Positions 40,438 to 48,706 of a DNA stretch of 64,000 bases are shown here, one piece after another (the stretch's first letter is position 1; each line of letters opens with the position of its first letter). This DNA comes from Alicyclobacillus herbarius DSM 13609. Its GTDB lineage: Bacteria; Bacillota; Bacilli; Alicyclobacillales; Alicyclobacillaceae. The stretch spans positions 1-64,000 of the forward strand of contig NZ_AUMH01000004.1 in assembly GCF_000430585.1 (NCBI RefSeq), read 5' to 3'. A program made the position numbers and the translations under genes. Under the pieces are notes generated by a model. That model was not told where the DNA came from. It saw only the letters and a list, made by a program, of their open reading frames with translations, and did not search any database.

Positions 40438-43400
40438 TCAAGGTGACGCTGGGCTCTGCCGCTTTGGCAGCCGTCCCACGCGGGCGTTACCAAGCCCTAC
40501 AACTTCCTCCAGCGCCCCAATTAAATCGGGGGACAGCGCCACCGACCACGACTCTGGCAACAGCCGTGCGCGCCGTCTCTTTTCATCATATAATGCAACC
40601 CGCAGATTGCCCGGGTGGGACCGGAGCACCTCGCGCACAGCCTCCAGTCCGTTTCCGGGAAGCCTCTCGGCGTGGTAGCGAACAAACAAGACCTGACCTT
40701 CGGCGGCGTCGTCCACTCGGGAACGCCGGTGAAGCAGGTCTGGTTCGGCAGCCGGCTCGGAGGGTACGGCCGGCCCTTGCGCCCCATTCCGTGCAGGTCC
40801 CGCACTCAGCACCGGATCGAACGTGAGACCGAGCCCCGTCGTCTTTCCACCCTGGCCCGACTCGAGATAGGCCTCTTCGAGAATCTGCCGTTTGGCCTCC
40901 GGGGAAGCTTGACTCGGCAGGAACACGTCCAGCGCCCCCGCATCACACAGGCTTTCCATCGCTTTCCGATTGCAACGGCGCGGGTGAACGCGCGTCACGA
41001 CGTCCACCAGCGAAGTGAACGGCTTCTCCTTGCGCGCCTCCAGAATTGCCTCGACGGCACCTCGGCCTACGTTGCGTACGGATAACAGCCCTGTCCGGAT
41101 CTGCCGCTCCCCGGCCACGGTATACAGGGGCCCGCTGTCCTGAACGGAAGGCGGGAGGACCTCGATGCCAAGGCGCCGCGCGTCGCGCAGGTATTCCGCG
41201 TGCTTGGCCGGATTGCCCGCATCCAAGGAGAGGAGCGCGGCCAAAAAGTCGGCCGGGAAATGCGCCCGCAGATACGCGGTCCGGTAGCAGAGCACCGCAT
41301 ACGCGGCCGCATGGCTGCGATTAAAGCCGTAATCGGCGAAGCGGACAATCAAGTCGTATACCTCGTGAGCCGTCGCCTCCGCATAGCCGCGGGCCACACA
41401 ACCTTCGACAAACCGCGTGCGCTGCTGGTCCAGCACGTCCCGCTTCTTCTTGCTTACAGCGCGCCGCAATAAATCCGCCTGACCGAGCGAAAACCCGGCC
41501 ATCCGCGCCGCAATCTGCATGATTTGTTCCTGATAAACGATGACTCCGTACGTGTCGCGAAGAATCGGCTCCAAATCAGGGTGTGGATACGTGATGGCGG
41601 CTTTCCCCTGTCGAGCCGCCAAAAACGTCGGGATGTTCTCCATCGGACCCGGTCGATACAATGAGATGACCGCAATCAGGTCCTCCAGACGACTTGGCCG
41701 CATCTGGCGCAAAATTCGCCGCACGCCGGACGACTCCAGTTGAAAACAGCCGTTGGTTTCACCACGCCCGAGCATGGCGAACGTCGCCTCATCGCCATCG
41801 GGCAGCCGGCGGACATCTAGATCTTGGCCGGTGCGGCGCTTTACGCTATCCACACACGTGTCAATGAGAGTCAATGTGCGCAGCCCGAGAAAGTCCATCT
41901 TCATCAGCCCGAGGCGTTCCACGTCCTCCATGGCGTACTGTGTGACCGCCACGCCATCCGGCCCCGGTTGCGTCGGAACGAGAGAAGACAGGGGCACTGG
42001 AGAAATGACCACACCCGCGGCATGAATCGAAGTATGGCGGGGTAACCCTTCAATGGCGGCTGCCGCTTGCCACAACGGACGCAGACGCGGCTCTTCCGCC
42101 AACAGCTCGGAAATCGCCGGCACCTCCTGTTGCGCCCGGGCCAACGTCATCCCCGGTCCAGAAGGAATCCGCCGCGCCAGTTTGTCCACGAGGGGCAGCG
42201 GGGTCCCCAGCGCCCGTCCAGCGTCGCGTACGGCAGCCCGAGCTGCGAGCGTCCCAAACGTGCCAATCTGTGCGACATGGTCTGCGCCGTACCGCTCCAC
42301 TACATACCGAATGACCTCCCCGCGCCGCTCGTACTCAAAGTCGGTGTCGATATCCGGCCAACTGACCCGTTCCGGGTTAAGGAAGCGTTCGAACAACAGG
42401 TGATTGGCAAGCGGATCGACATCGGTGATACGTAAACAGTAGGCAACGAGGCTACCGGCGGCCGAGCCGCGGCCGGGGCCGGTCGAAATGCCTTGCTTAT
42501 GGGCAAAGCGGATGAAGTCGGCGACCACCAGGAAATAATCTGCGAAGCCTAACTGCTCAATGATGCCAAGTTCGTATTCAAGCCGCTGGGAAACCTCGTT
42601 TGTAAGCTGCCCATAGCGCTGCCGGGCCCCCGCCGTCGCTGCTTGACGCAGTACCCGCGCGGCGGTTTCCCCGGGCGGTACCGGGTAGCGCGGCTGGCGC
42701 AGTTGTCCCAGGGGTAACTCAACGCGGCAACGCTCGGCAATGGCCAGGGTGTTGGCCAGCGCGTCCGGCAGGGCGGCAAAACGCCGCGCCATTTCGGCCG
42801 GATCGGCAAATCCGTAGGTGTCGGCCTGCAATGGGCGATGCTCCGAACCCGCGTCGATGTTCGCCAGCAGGCGCTGCACCGGGGCATCCGCGGCATCCAA
42901 ATAATGGACGTCATTGGTCGCGACCAAATCGAGACCGTAGCGGCGGGCCGCATAGAGGAGTCCAGCCAAGCCCCGCCTTTCTTCGGGCACCCCATGATCT
43001 TGCACATCGAGAAACAGGCTGCCTTTAGGTATAACCGCCGCCCAAGCGTTCAGCCAGGTCTGTCCAGACGCCTCGTCGCCAGTGGCAAACAGGCGGAGCA
43101 AGGCCGACTCCCCACCCCCGACGAGGGCAATCAAGCCGTCAGACCGCTCGCCAATCTCCGCCATGGTCACAGCCACCAAGCGCGGCCGCGAGTGAGCCCG
43201 TGTCACCAGGTCCACGAGGTGCGCATACCCGGTCAGGTTCTCTGCCAAAAGCACCGCAGTATCCATCGCCTCGGCCGGTGGTCGACCTGGCTGTTCAAAC
43301 ACTGCGGCATCCTGGACCACCGACAACTGCGCCCCGAGAATCGGCTGAATCCCCGCCTTTTGTGCCAGCGTGTAGAAAGAAACCGCCCCGTAGAGGGCGT

Positions 43401-43527
43401 TCGTGTCCGTCACAGCCACGGCGGGCATCCCGAGTTGGGCCGCCCGCTCCACCAATTGCGTCAAACGCAGCGGGGCCTGACGCAGCGAATATTCGCTGTG
43501 CACGTGCAGATGGACAAAGGTATCCAT
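40438..43527 (-). CDS. dnaE: DNA polymerase III alpha subunit (DnaE), shortened C-terminal region
   Basis: A 1029-residue C-family replicative polymerase. The N-terminal PHP domain (HLHVHSEYSL) has DTN where the usual motif has DHG, so its metal site is probably degraded. The palm carries GPGRGSAAGSLVAYCL and the catalytic PDIDTDFEYERR; the helix-hairpin-helix region (VRNVGRGAVEAI) follows. After residue ~900, the usual EKEVLG-type segment and OB-fold are absent. A low-complexity Pro/Ala stretch leads straight to a ~100-residue end domain. It is therefore ~90 residues shorter than a typical DnaE. ATG with AAGGGGGAG upstream. Confidence 0.93.
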   Translation of the reverse strand: MDTFVHLHVHSEYSLRQAPLRLTQLVERAAQLGMPAVAVTDTNALYGAVSFYTLAQKAGIQPILGAQLSVVQDAAVFEQPGRPPAEAMDTAVLLAENLTGYAHLVDLVTRAHSRPRLVAVTMAEIGERSDGLIALVGGGESALLRLFATGDEASGQTWLNAWAAVIPKGSLFLDVQDHGVPEERRGLAGLLYAARRYGLDLVATNDVHYLDAADAPVQRLLANIDAGSEHRPLQADTYGFADPAEMARRFAALPDALANTLAIAERCRVELPLGQLRQPRYPVPPGETAARVLRQAATAGARQRYGQLTNEVSQRLEYELGIIEQLGFADYFLVVADFIRFAHKQGISTGPGRGSAAGSLVAYCLRITDVDPLANHLLFERFLNPERVSWPDIDTDFEYERRGEVIRYVVERYGADHVAQIGTFGTLAARAAVRDAGRALGTPLPLVDKLARRIPSGPGMTLARAQQEVPAISELLAEEPRLRPLWQAAAAIEGLPRHTSIHAAGVVISPVPLSSLVPTQPGPDGVAVTQYAMEDVERLGLMKMDFLGLRTLTLIDTCVDSVKRRTGQDLDVRRLPDGDEATFAMLGRGETNGCFQLESSGVRRILRQMRPSRLEDLIAVISLYRPGPMENIPTFLAARQGKAAITYPHPDLEPILRDTYGVIVYQEQIMQIAARMAGFSLGQADLLRRAVSKKKRDVLDQQRTRFVEGCVARGYAEATAHEVYDLIVRFADYGFNRSHAAAYAVLCYRTAYLRAHFPADFLAALLSLDAGNPAKHAEYLRDARRLGIEVLPPSVQDSGPLYTVAGERQIRTGLLSVRNVGRGAVEAILEARKEKPFTSLVDVVTRVHPRRCNRKAMESLCDAGALDVFLPSQASPEAKRQILEEAYLESGQGGKTTGLGLTFDPVLSAGPARNGAQGPAVPSEPAAEPDLLHRRSRVDDAAEGQVLFVRYHAERLPGNGLEAVREVLRSHPGNLRVALYDEKRRRARLLPESWSVALSPDLIGALEEVVGLGNARVGRLPKRQSPASP

Positions 43528-43542
43528 CCCTCTCCCCCTTTC

Positions 43543-44865
43543 TCACCCCCGATTTCCGATTCTATCCAACGTCTGCGCGGTCAGCAGGGCTTTGGCCATG
43601 CACTCCCCTTGCTCGTAAACCTCGACATCCACCTTCGCAAACCGGCGACCGCTATCGAGAATCCTGGACCGAACTTCCACGCGCGCGTCGACCGAGATCG
43701 GCCGGAGGAAATATAACGTAACGTTCTCTACCCGCATGTCCCCGTGCCGGTTCCGCTCTAGGCAAAGCATGGCACCGTGTTCAATCAGGGTCATCAGCGG
43801 CCCTGTTGCCAGGGTTCCGACCGAGTTGGTCATCTGCGGAGTGACATCCCCGATTAAACAGGTCGATCCGTCCCCTGCCCGCTCCTCCCGGAAGCCACGC
43901 AGGGCCATGTCGGTTAGGGTTTCTGCCACTTGCGGCTGGCGGTTCATCAGCTGCAGGGCCTTAATGACGTCCTGGCGGCTGACCACCCCCACGAGGCGCC
44001 TTTGTTCTACCACCGGCAATAGCTCAATCCCCTCCCACACCATGCGGTGTGCAGCCGAGGCTACCGTGGCGTTGGGAGACACGGAGAACGGGTGGCGGCG
44101 CATGTACTCCTCCACGCGCGCCTCCGGTTTCGCCTCCGCGACATCGCGGGCGGTCAAAATGCCGACCAGGCGTCGGTGTTCGTCAATCACCGGGATGCGG
44201 GCGTGTCCGGTCGATTCGACCAGGCTCAAGTAGTCACGGACCGTCTGCTCCGGCCTAAGGGTGGCCAGGGAACGACGAACGACAATGTCCTTCACATAAA
44301 GAATATCCTTCTTAATCAAGCGGTCGTAAATAGCCCGGTTGATGAGCGAGGCCGTCGTGAAAGTGTCGTAGGAACAGGAGAGAAGCGGTAGCTTGCGCTC
44401 GTTGGCGAGCCGCTGCACCTCTTCGGAAGCCTCAAATCCCCCGGTGATGAGCACCGCCGCCCCGTGTTCGAGAGACAGACGCTGCACCTGTTCACGGTTG
44501 CCGACCAACATCAGGCTGCCCGGGGTAATGTAGCGGACAATGTCTGGGAGCTGCATCGCCCCAATCACAAACTTCTGCAGTGTCTTGTGCAGCCCGTCGC
44601 GCCCGCCCAGGACGGTGCCCTCGACAATGCCGACCACCTCTGCAAAAGTGAGCCGCTCGATATCTCGCCGTTCCTGGCGGTCGATACGCACCGTGCCAAT
44701 GCGGTCGATGGAGCTGACCCATCCGCGCAGCTCCGCTTCCTTAATGGCCCGATACGCTGTACCTTCGCTGACGCCGAGTTCGCGGGCGATACCTCGTACA
44801 GAGATGCGCTCACCCACCTGTAAATTCTGTATATACTCTAGGATCTGCTCGTGTTTTGTCGTCAT
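43543..44865 (-). CDS. ytoI: YtoI-like HTH-DRTGG-CBS-hotdog regulator
   Basis: A 440-residue multidomain protein. It has an N-terminal winged-helix segment (RISVRGIARELGVSEGTAYRAIKEAE), a DRTGG domain (~70-185, with LMLVGNREQVQRLSLEHGAAVLITGGF), two CBS repeats (~195-315) that commonly bind adenine nucleotides, and a C-terminal hotdog thioesterase-like domain (~330-440). This is the B. subtilis YtoI plan; it may sense nucleotide or acyl-CoA state and control its own gene. A palindrome over its promoter fits autoregulation. It lies 15 bases upstream of dnaE. Confidence 0.9.
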   Translation of the reverse strand: MTTKHEQILEYIQNLQVGERISVRGIARELGVSEGTAYRAIKEAELRGWVSSIDRIGTVRIDRQERRDIERLTFAEVVGIVEGTVLGGRDGLHKTLQKFVIGAMQLPDIVRYITPGSLMLVGNREQVQRLSLEHGAAVLITGGFEASEEVQRLANERKLPLLSCSYDTFTTASLINRAIYDRLIKKDILYVKDIVVRRSLATLRPEQTVRDYLSLVESTGHARIPVIDEHRRLVGILTARDVAEAKPEARVEEYMRRHPFSVSPNATVASAAHRMVWEGIELLPVVEQRRLVGVVSRQDVIKALQLMNRQPQVAETLTDMALRGFREERAGDGSTCLIGDVTPQMTNSVGTLATGPLMTLIEHGAMLCLERNRHGDMRVENVTLYFLRPISVDARVEVRSRILDSGRRFAKVDVEVYEQGECMAKALLTAQTLDRIGNRG

Positions 44866-44902
44866 CGCGCAACCTCCGGCCCGCTGGTTATGACCAATTC
44901 CA

Positions 44903-44937
44903 TATGTCCATTATATACAGACATAAGTCTTCACCAA
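44903..44937 (-). promoter_or_regulatory. ytoI promoter with overlapping operator-like palindrome
   Basis: On the minus strand, TTGGTG (44932-44937) and TATAAT (44910-44915) are spaced by 16 bases. A perfect 6-bp inverted repeat, TATGTC (44903-44908) and GACATA (44920-44925), brackets the -10 box, a suitable place for repression. The bound protein is inferred, most simply YtoI itself. Confidence 0.6.
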
Positions 44938-45067
44938 TTTGCCATCAACCGTACGCTCCCGTCGCGAGAGAATCATATACACTCTTGCTTGTGGCACACT
45001 AGAGAACACGATTAGCACCGTGCCTCCGTCGTGCCCCACTTGATTTGCGGAGAGGAAGGGTTTGTGC

Positions 45068-45967
45068 ATGGTTGAGCAAGCCATCACACAGTCGCGCCCG
45101 ATGAAAAAACTGAGGCAATCCAAGGGATACCCGGTCTGGGCTACCTTGGCCCGCCTTGTGGTCATCTTGTTTGCCGACCTGTTAGCCGCCGTTTCACTCG
45201 AAAACTTCCTCGTCCCAGCCAACATCCTGTCCGGTGGTATCACCGGCGTGACCCAGCTCATTTATCACTTGACCGGCTGGCCCATCGGGATTCTCTATCT
45301 CTTGTTCAATGTGCCCCTGTTTATCTTGGGTTACAAGTACCTTGGGAAGCGGTTCATCCTGCTCACTGGGGTGGGGATTGTCGGCTTTTCCCTGATGACC
45401 GACTGGGTACACTTGAATCTCAATCTTCCTCTTCAGGACCCGCTCATCATCAGCCTGTACGGCGGTGTACTCGCCGGATTGGCCTCTGGATTGGTCATTC
45501 GCGTGGGCGGATCGCTCGGCGGGACCGATATCCTCAGTCTAGTCATCAACCGAGTGACCGGGAAAAGCGTTGGCGGCGTGTCGTTTGCCGTCAACGTCGT
45601 GGTGGTTCTGTTATCGCTGGGGGTATTCGGAATCAAGGCCGGCATGTACACGCTGGTCTCAATGTTTGCGGCCGCGCGTGTGGTGAACGCCCTGCTCCAC
45701 TTTCAAGCACGCAAGACCGCCCTTATCATCTCTCCCAAATCGGCAGAGATCTCCGAAGCCATCACCAAGCGGCTGAACCGGGGCAGCACCTTTATTCAAG
45801 GCCACGGGACGTATACGAAAGCCGATTTGGGCGTTTTGGTCTGTGTCCTGACACACCTCGAATTGCCGGAACTGCGCGCGTTGGCCACCGAGATCGATCC
45901 GAACGTGTTTATCACCGTCCTCGACACGGGCGAAGTGGTCGGCCACTTTCGCCGCCTGCCCATCTAG
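45068..45967 (+). CDS. YitT-family membrane protein (DUF2179 C-terminus)
   Basis: 299 residues: five to six membrane helices in the DUF161 region (ILSGGITGVTQLIYHLTGWPIG), then a soluble DUF2179 domain (about 215-299, with LNRGSTFIQGHGTYT and TEIDPNVFITVLD). YitT proteins are common in Bacilli, but their transported molecule is unknown. The start is the ATG at 45068 with AGGAAGG upstream. It is transcribed divergently from ytoI and likely forms a single-gene unit. Confidence 0.92.
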   Translation: MVEQAITQSRPMKKLRQSKGYPVWATLARLVVILFADLLAAVSLENFLVPANILSGGITGVTQLIYHLTGWPIGILYLLFNVPLFILGYKYLGKRFILLTGVGIVGFSLMTDWVHLNLNLPLQDPLIISLYGGVLAGLASGLVIRVGGSLGGTDILSLVINRVTGKSVGGVSFAVNVVVVLLSLGVFGIKAGMYTLVSMFAAARVVNALLHFQARKTALIISPKSAEISEAITKRLNRGSTFIQGHGTYTKADLGVLVCVLTHLELPELRALATEIDPNVFITVLDTGEVVGHFRRLPI

Positions 45968-46133
45968 CTGACCCCTCCCTCTCAAGTATTTAAAACGGCA
46001 AAAAAGTGCATTCCCATATGTCTATCCGGTTTATTTTCTTGCGAACTGGGTGATAACGTAACTAGACCCGGCCGGCTCTGGGCGGCCACTGGCCTGTCCC
46101 GGGACCGGCGAGACTTGGCAAGGAGTGAACCGG

Positions 46134-46352
46134 ATGAAACAAGTACCTTTAACCCTCGTCCTGATGGCGGTCTGCCTGGTCGCTGTCAATTGGCCATCGA
46201 TACAAACGTGGGCGACGGCGAACATGATTCACCACTACCTGGCACACGGTCTGTACCTCATCGCAGGAGCTTGTTTGGGGCTGCAAACCAGCCGCTGGTT
46301 GACCTCCACACGTAGCGACGTGATTTCCGAAGACCCGGGGGTGAGTTCATGA
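46134..46352 (+). CDS. Short two-helix membrane protein, tandem copy 1 (72 aa)
   Basis: 72 residues from an ATG nine bases after AAGGAG. Two hydrophobic helices (about 7-22 and 33-50); the second starts with a histidine-rich stretch, MIHHYLAHGLYLIAG. Length, layout and the His pattern are shared with the overlapping next gene, so the pair looks like a split or duplicated unit. A DUF1404-like archaeal/acidophile membrane family has a comparable His motif, but that link is tentative. Function unknown. Confidence 0.7.
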   Translation: MKQVPLTLVLMAVCLVAVNWPSIQTWATANMIHHYLAHGLYLIAGACLGLQTSRWLTSTRSDVISEDPGVSS

Positions 46353-46567
46353 AACGCCGCTCGACCAACGCTGCGCTGGCAGCCTACTTCGGTGCACTGC
46401 TGATTGTTATCTGCTTCTATCCGGACCTAGACAGCGTGCTCAATCAGCACTTGTTCTTGCATGCGCTCTGGCACATCTCGATTTTCACGGGTGCTACGCT
46501 GCTCGTCTATGGACTGGAAAGCCTGCGTACGTACGCGCGACAATCGCGTCGCATAACGAGCATGTAA
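46349..46567 (+). CDS. Short two-helix membrane protein, tandem copy 2 (72 aa)
   Basis: 72 residues. The start overlaps the previous gene's stop by four bases (ATGA), a sign of translational coupling, and GGGGGTGA precedes it. Helices at about 8-25 and 36-55, with the matching histidine-rich start LFLHALWHISIFTG. The C-terminus is basic. The regularly spaced histidines in both proteins could bind haem or metal as a heterodimer; this is an inference. A terminator follows. Confidence 0.7.
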   Translation: MKRRSTNAALAAYFGALLIVICFYPDLDSVLNQHLFLHALWHISIFTGATLLVYGLESLRTYARQSRRITSM

Positions 46568-46586
46568 GCACATTGATGAATTTCCG

Positions 46587-46645
46587 GAGCCCACGCGTCC
46601 CGTCCGTCTCGGTGGAAGGTATGCGTGGGCTCATATTTTGTCGGT
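46587..46645 (+). terminator. Terminator of the tandem membrane protein genes
   Basis: A perfect 10-bp stem GAGCCCACGC/GCGTGGGCTC (46587-46596 with 46623-46632) with a 26-base loop and an ATATTTTG tail. The stem is strong; the loop is long. Confidence 0.7.
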
Positions 46646-46747
46646 TTCTTATCGGTTTTGCAAAAGCTACCCTCAATCCTCTTCCCATTGCCACGCATCT
46701 ACACGAATCTATGAATTACAAACCGGTCGATGAATGAGGAGGCGAAT

Positions 46748-47035
46748 ATGACAGGTCGATTCTGGAGCCACTGGAGCATGAAGCTGATGACTGGGGCGAG
46801 CAGCAGTCAACAATGCGGTTGCCGCGGCGAAATCCGTTTTGGCCCAGCTCCAATCTGCGAAGAAAGCCCAGGCTCTGACAACTGCGGCTCAACACCTGCA
46901 GGCTTTAGTGGAAACCTGAACCAGGCATTGGCTGATACATCCAGCCCGGCATCCACGGGAACAGACAATTCCGCTGGACAAGCTTCCGGTTTAGGACAGG
47001 TGACGGTTTCGGTGACAGACACTACGAGTAACTGA
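46748..47035 (+). pseudogene. Small Ala-rich ORF with two apparent compensating frameshifts
   Basis: The listed frame starts at an ATG with GAGGAGG upstream (46748). From about 46797 to 46912, however, a different frame reads as a typical Ala-rich helix (NAVAAAKSVLAQLQ ... AAQHLQALVET) and then hits a stop, while the original frame resumes sensibly (LNQALADTSSPAS ... VSVTDTTSN). Joining the parts gives one coherent ~95-residue protein. Either the gene carries two compensating indels or the sequence has errors. It resembles short surface or secreted Ala/Thr-rich proteins; no family is recognised. Confidence 0.5.
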
Positions 47036-47207
47036 AACTCCATCTGCGGTTAACACAGCCGAGCCCCCAGCCAGGTTATGTTGGGACTATGCACCCACAC
47101 CGTCCAGCATGAATCGCACCGGAGACGTAGAACACAGTTCGTTTATGTATTTCATCTTATCTCCTGCATGTCTCCCCCGCTAGAAAATAGAACGCGGTAC
47201 ACATTCT

Positions 47208-47849
47208 CTATACATCTTCCATAAACAATGCCAGGAGCTCCGCCGTGGCGACGTCCGGTTGAGGGGCGCTCATGACGGCCGAGACCACGGCCAGGCCATC
47301 GGCGCCATGGCGCAGCACGTCCGAGGCGTTACCGCGATGAATTCCCCCAATGGCCACGACCGGGATGTGGACTGCCTCGACAATTTCCTTCAGTCCAGAC
47401 AAGCCGGTGTAGCCTGCGTCGGGCTTGGATTGCGTGGGGAAAACGGCACCCACGCCTAGGTAGTCGGCACCATCCGCTTCCGCCTGGCGCGCCTCAGTCA
47501 CGGTCTCCGCCGACACCCCAATCACCTTGTCCGGTCCCAAAAGACGCCTGGCGTCCCGGCACGAGATGTCGTCCTGGCCGATGTGCACGCCGTCCGCGTC
47601 CACCACCATCGCGACGTCGACCCGGTCATTGATGAAAAAGAGCGCCCCGTGGTCATGGGCAAGCTGGCGTAAAGCCCGCCCCAGTTCAACAAATCGGCGG
47701 CCGAGCTCCTGTTTGCGGCGGAGCTGAATGGCGGTAGCCCCGCCCGCCAAGGCCAGCCGCACCGTATCAACCAGCGTCTCTGCATCTGGACGCTCGTCCG
47801 TCACCACATACACCCGCAATCGCCTGGCCAGCTCGCATGACACACTCAT
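47208..47849 (-). CDS. thiE: Thiamine-phosphate synthase
   Basis: A 213-residue TIM barrel that joins HMP diphosphate with thiazole phosphate to give thiamine phosphate. It has TAIQLRRKQELGRR (the usual QLRxK), FINDRVDVAMVVDADGVHIGQDD, and the phosphate-binding AIGGIHRGN. The start is the ATG at 47849, which overlaps the thiM stop by four bases (ATGA); a longer frame lacks a ribosome site. It is last in thiD-thiM-thiE. I see no TPP riboswitch before the cluster. Confidence 0.95.
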   Translation of the reverse strand: MSVSCELARRLRVYVVTDERPDAETLVDTVRLALAGGATAIQLRRKQELGRRFVELGRALRQLAHDHGALFFINDRVDVAMVVDADGVHIGQDDISCRDARRLLGPDKVIGVSAETVTEARQAEADGADYLGVGAVFPTQSKPDAGYTGLSGLKEIVEAVHIPVVAIGGIHRGNASDVLRHGADGLAVVSAVMSAPQPDVATAELLALFMEDV

Positions 47850-48688
47850 GCGCCCTCGCCTCCCCAAATCCGGATGTGCGCCCGGGCCGCCACGACTTCT
47901 GGCCGCAAGTGATACAAGGCATCAAATAGAGCCGCCTGGAACGTGCCGGGGCCCTCTGCGCGCTGTGCCGCCAGCTCCCCGGCCACGTTGTACGCCGTCA
48001 GCGCGGCCACTGTGGCGTGCGCCAGCTCAGTGGGCCCGGCATGACGTCCCGCTGTCGCCGCAAAAGCGCCGAGAATCCCCGTCGCCATACACCCCGAACC
48101 GGTGATGGCCGCGAGCAGCGAGTGTCCGTTTTGAAGCGCCCAGACCGTCTCCCCGTCGGTGACATAATCGGTTTCCCCGGTGGCTACGACCACCATCTGA
48201 TGCGTCTTTGCGTACCGTTGCATCACAGCCGGCAAACGGTCACTGGCACCGGCCGCGTCGACACCCTTGACCTCGCCTCCGGCGCCGAGGAGCACACCCA
48301 TCTCCCCCGCGTTCCCGCGCAAGATGTCGACCTTGACATCTGACAGCACCTTGTCCGCCGCCTGATTTCGGAACCCGGTCGCACCGACGCCGACCGGATC
48401 GAACACGACCGGTACACCGACCTCGTTTGCCGCCTGCCCGGCCAAACAAATCGCCGTCAGCACCGCGCTGTCAAGCGTCCCCATATTCAACGCCAAGCCG
48501 CCCGCAATCCGGGCCATATCCGCCACCTCTTCTTGAGCATAAGCCATCACCGGGGACGCCCCCACTGCCAGCAGCGCATTGGCGACGATATTCGTCACCA
48601 CCCAATTGGTGATATTGTGCACCAGCGGGCGTTCTTGCCGCACCTTCTCCAGCCACGTGGCCACATCGATGGACGAGGTTCTGTCCAT
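47846..48688 (-). CDS. thiM: Hydroxyethylthiazole kinase
   Basis: A 280-residue kinase phosphorylating 4-methyl-5-hydroxyethylthiazole, a salvage step for thiamine. Signature segments are VHNITNWVVTNIVANALLA near the start, VFDPVGVGAT, and AITGSGCMATGILGAF, which holds the catalytic Cys. ATG at 48688 with GAGGGGGAGG upstream. It is followed by thiE with a coupled start. With thiD and no thiazole-making genes visible, this cluster suggests salvage of thiamine precursors. Confidence 0.95.
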   Translation of the reverse strand: MDRTSSIDVATWLEKVRQERPLVHNITNWVVTNIVANALLAVGASPVMAYAQEEVADMARIAGGLALNMGTLDSAVLTAICLAGQAANEVGVPVVFDPVGVGATGFRNQAADKVLSDVKVDILRGNAGEMGVLLGAGGEVKGVDAAGASDRLPAVMQRYAKTHQMVVVATGETDYVTDGETVWALQNGHSLLAAITGSGCMATGILGAFAATAGRHAGPTELAHATVAALTAYNVAGELAAQRAEGPGTFQAALFDALYHLRPEVVAARAHIRIWGGEGA

Positions 48689-48706
48689 ACCCAAGCCTCC
48701 CCCTCC

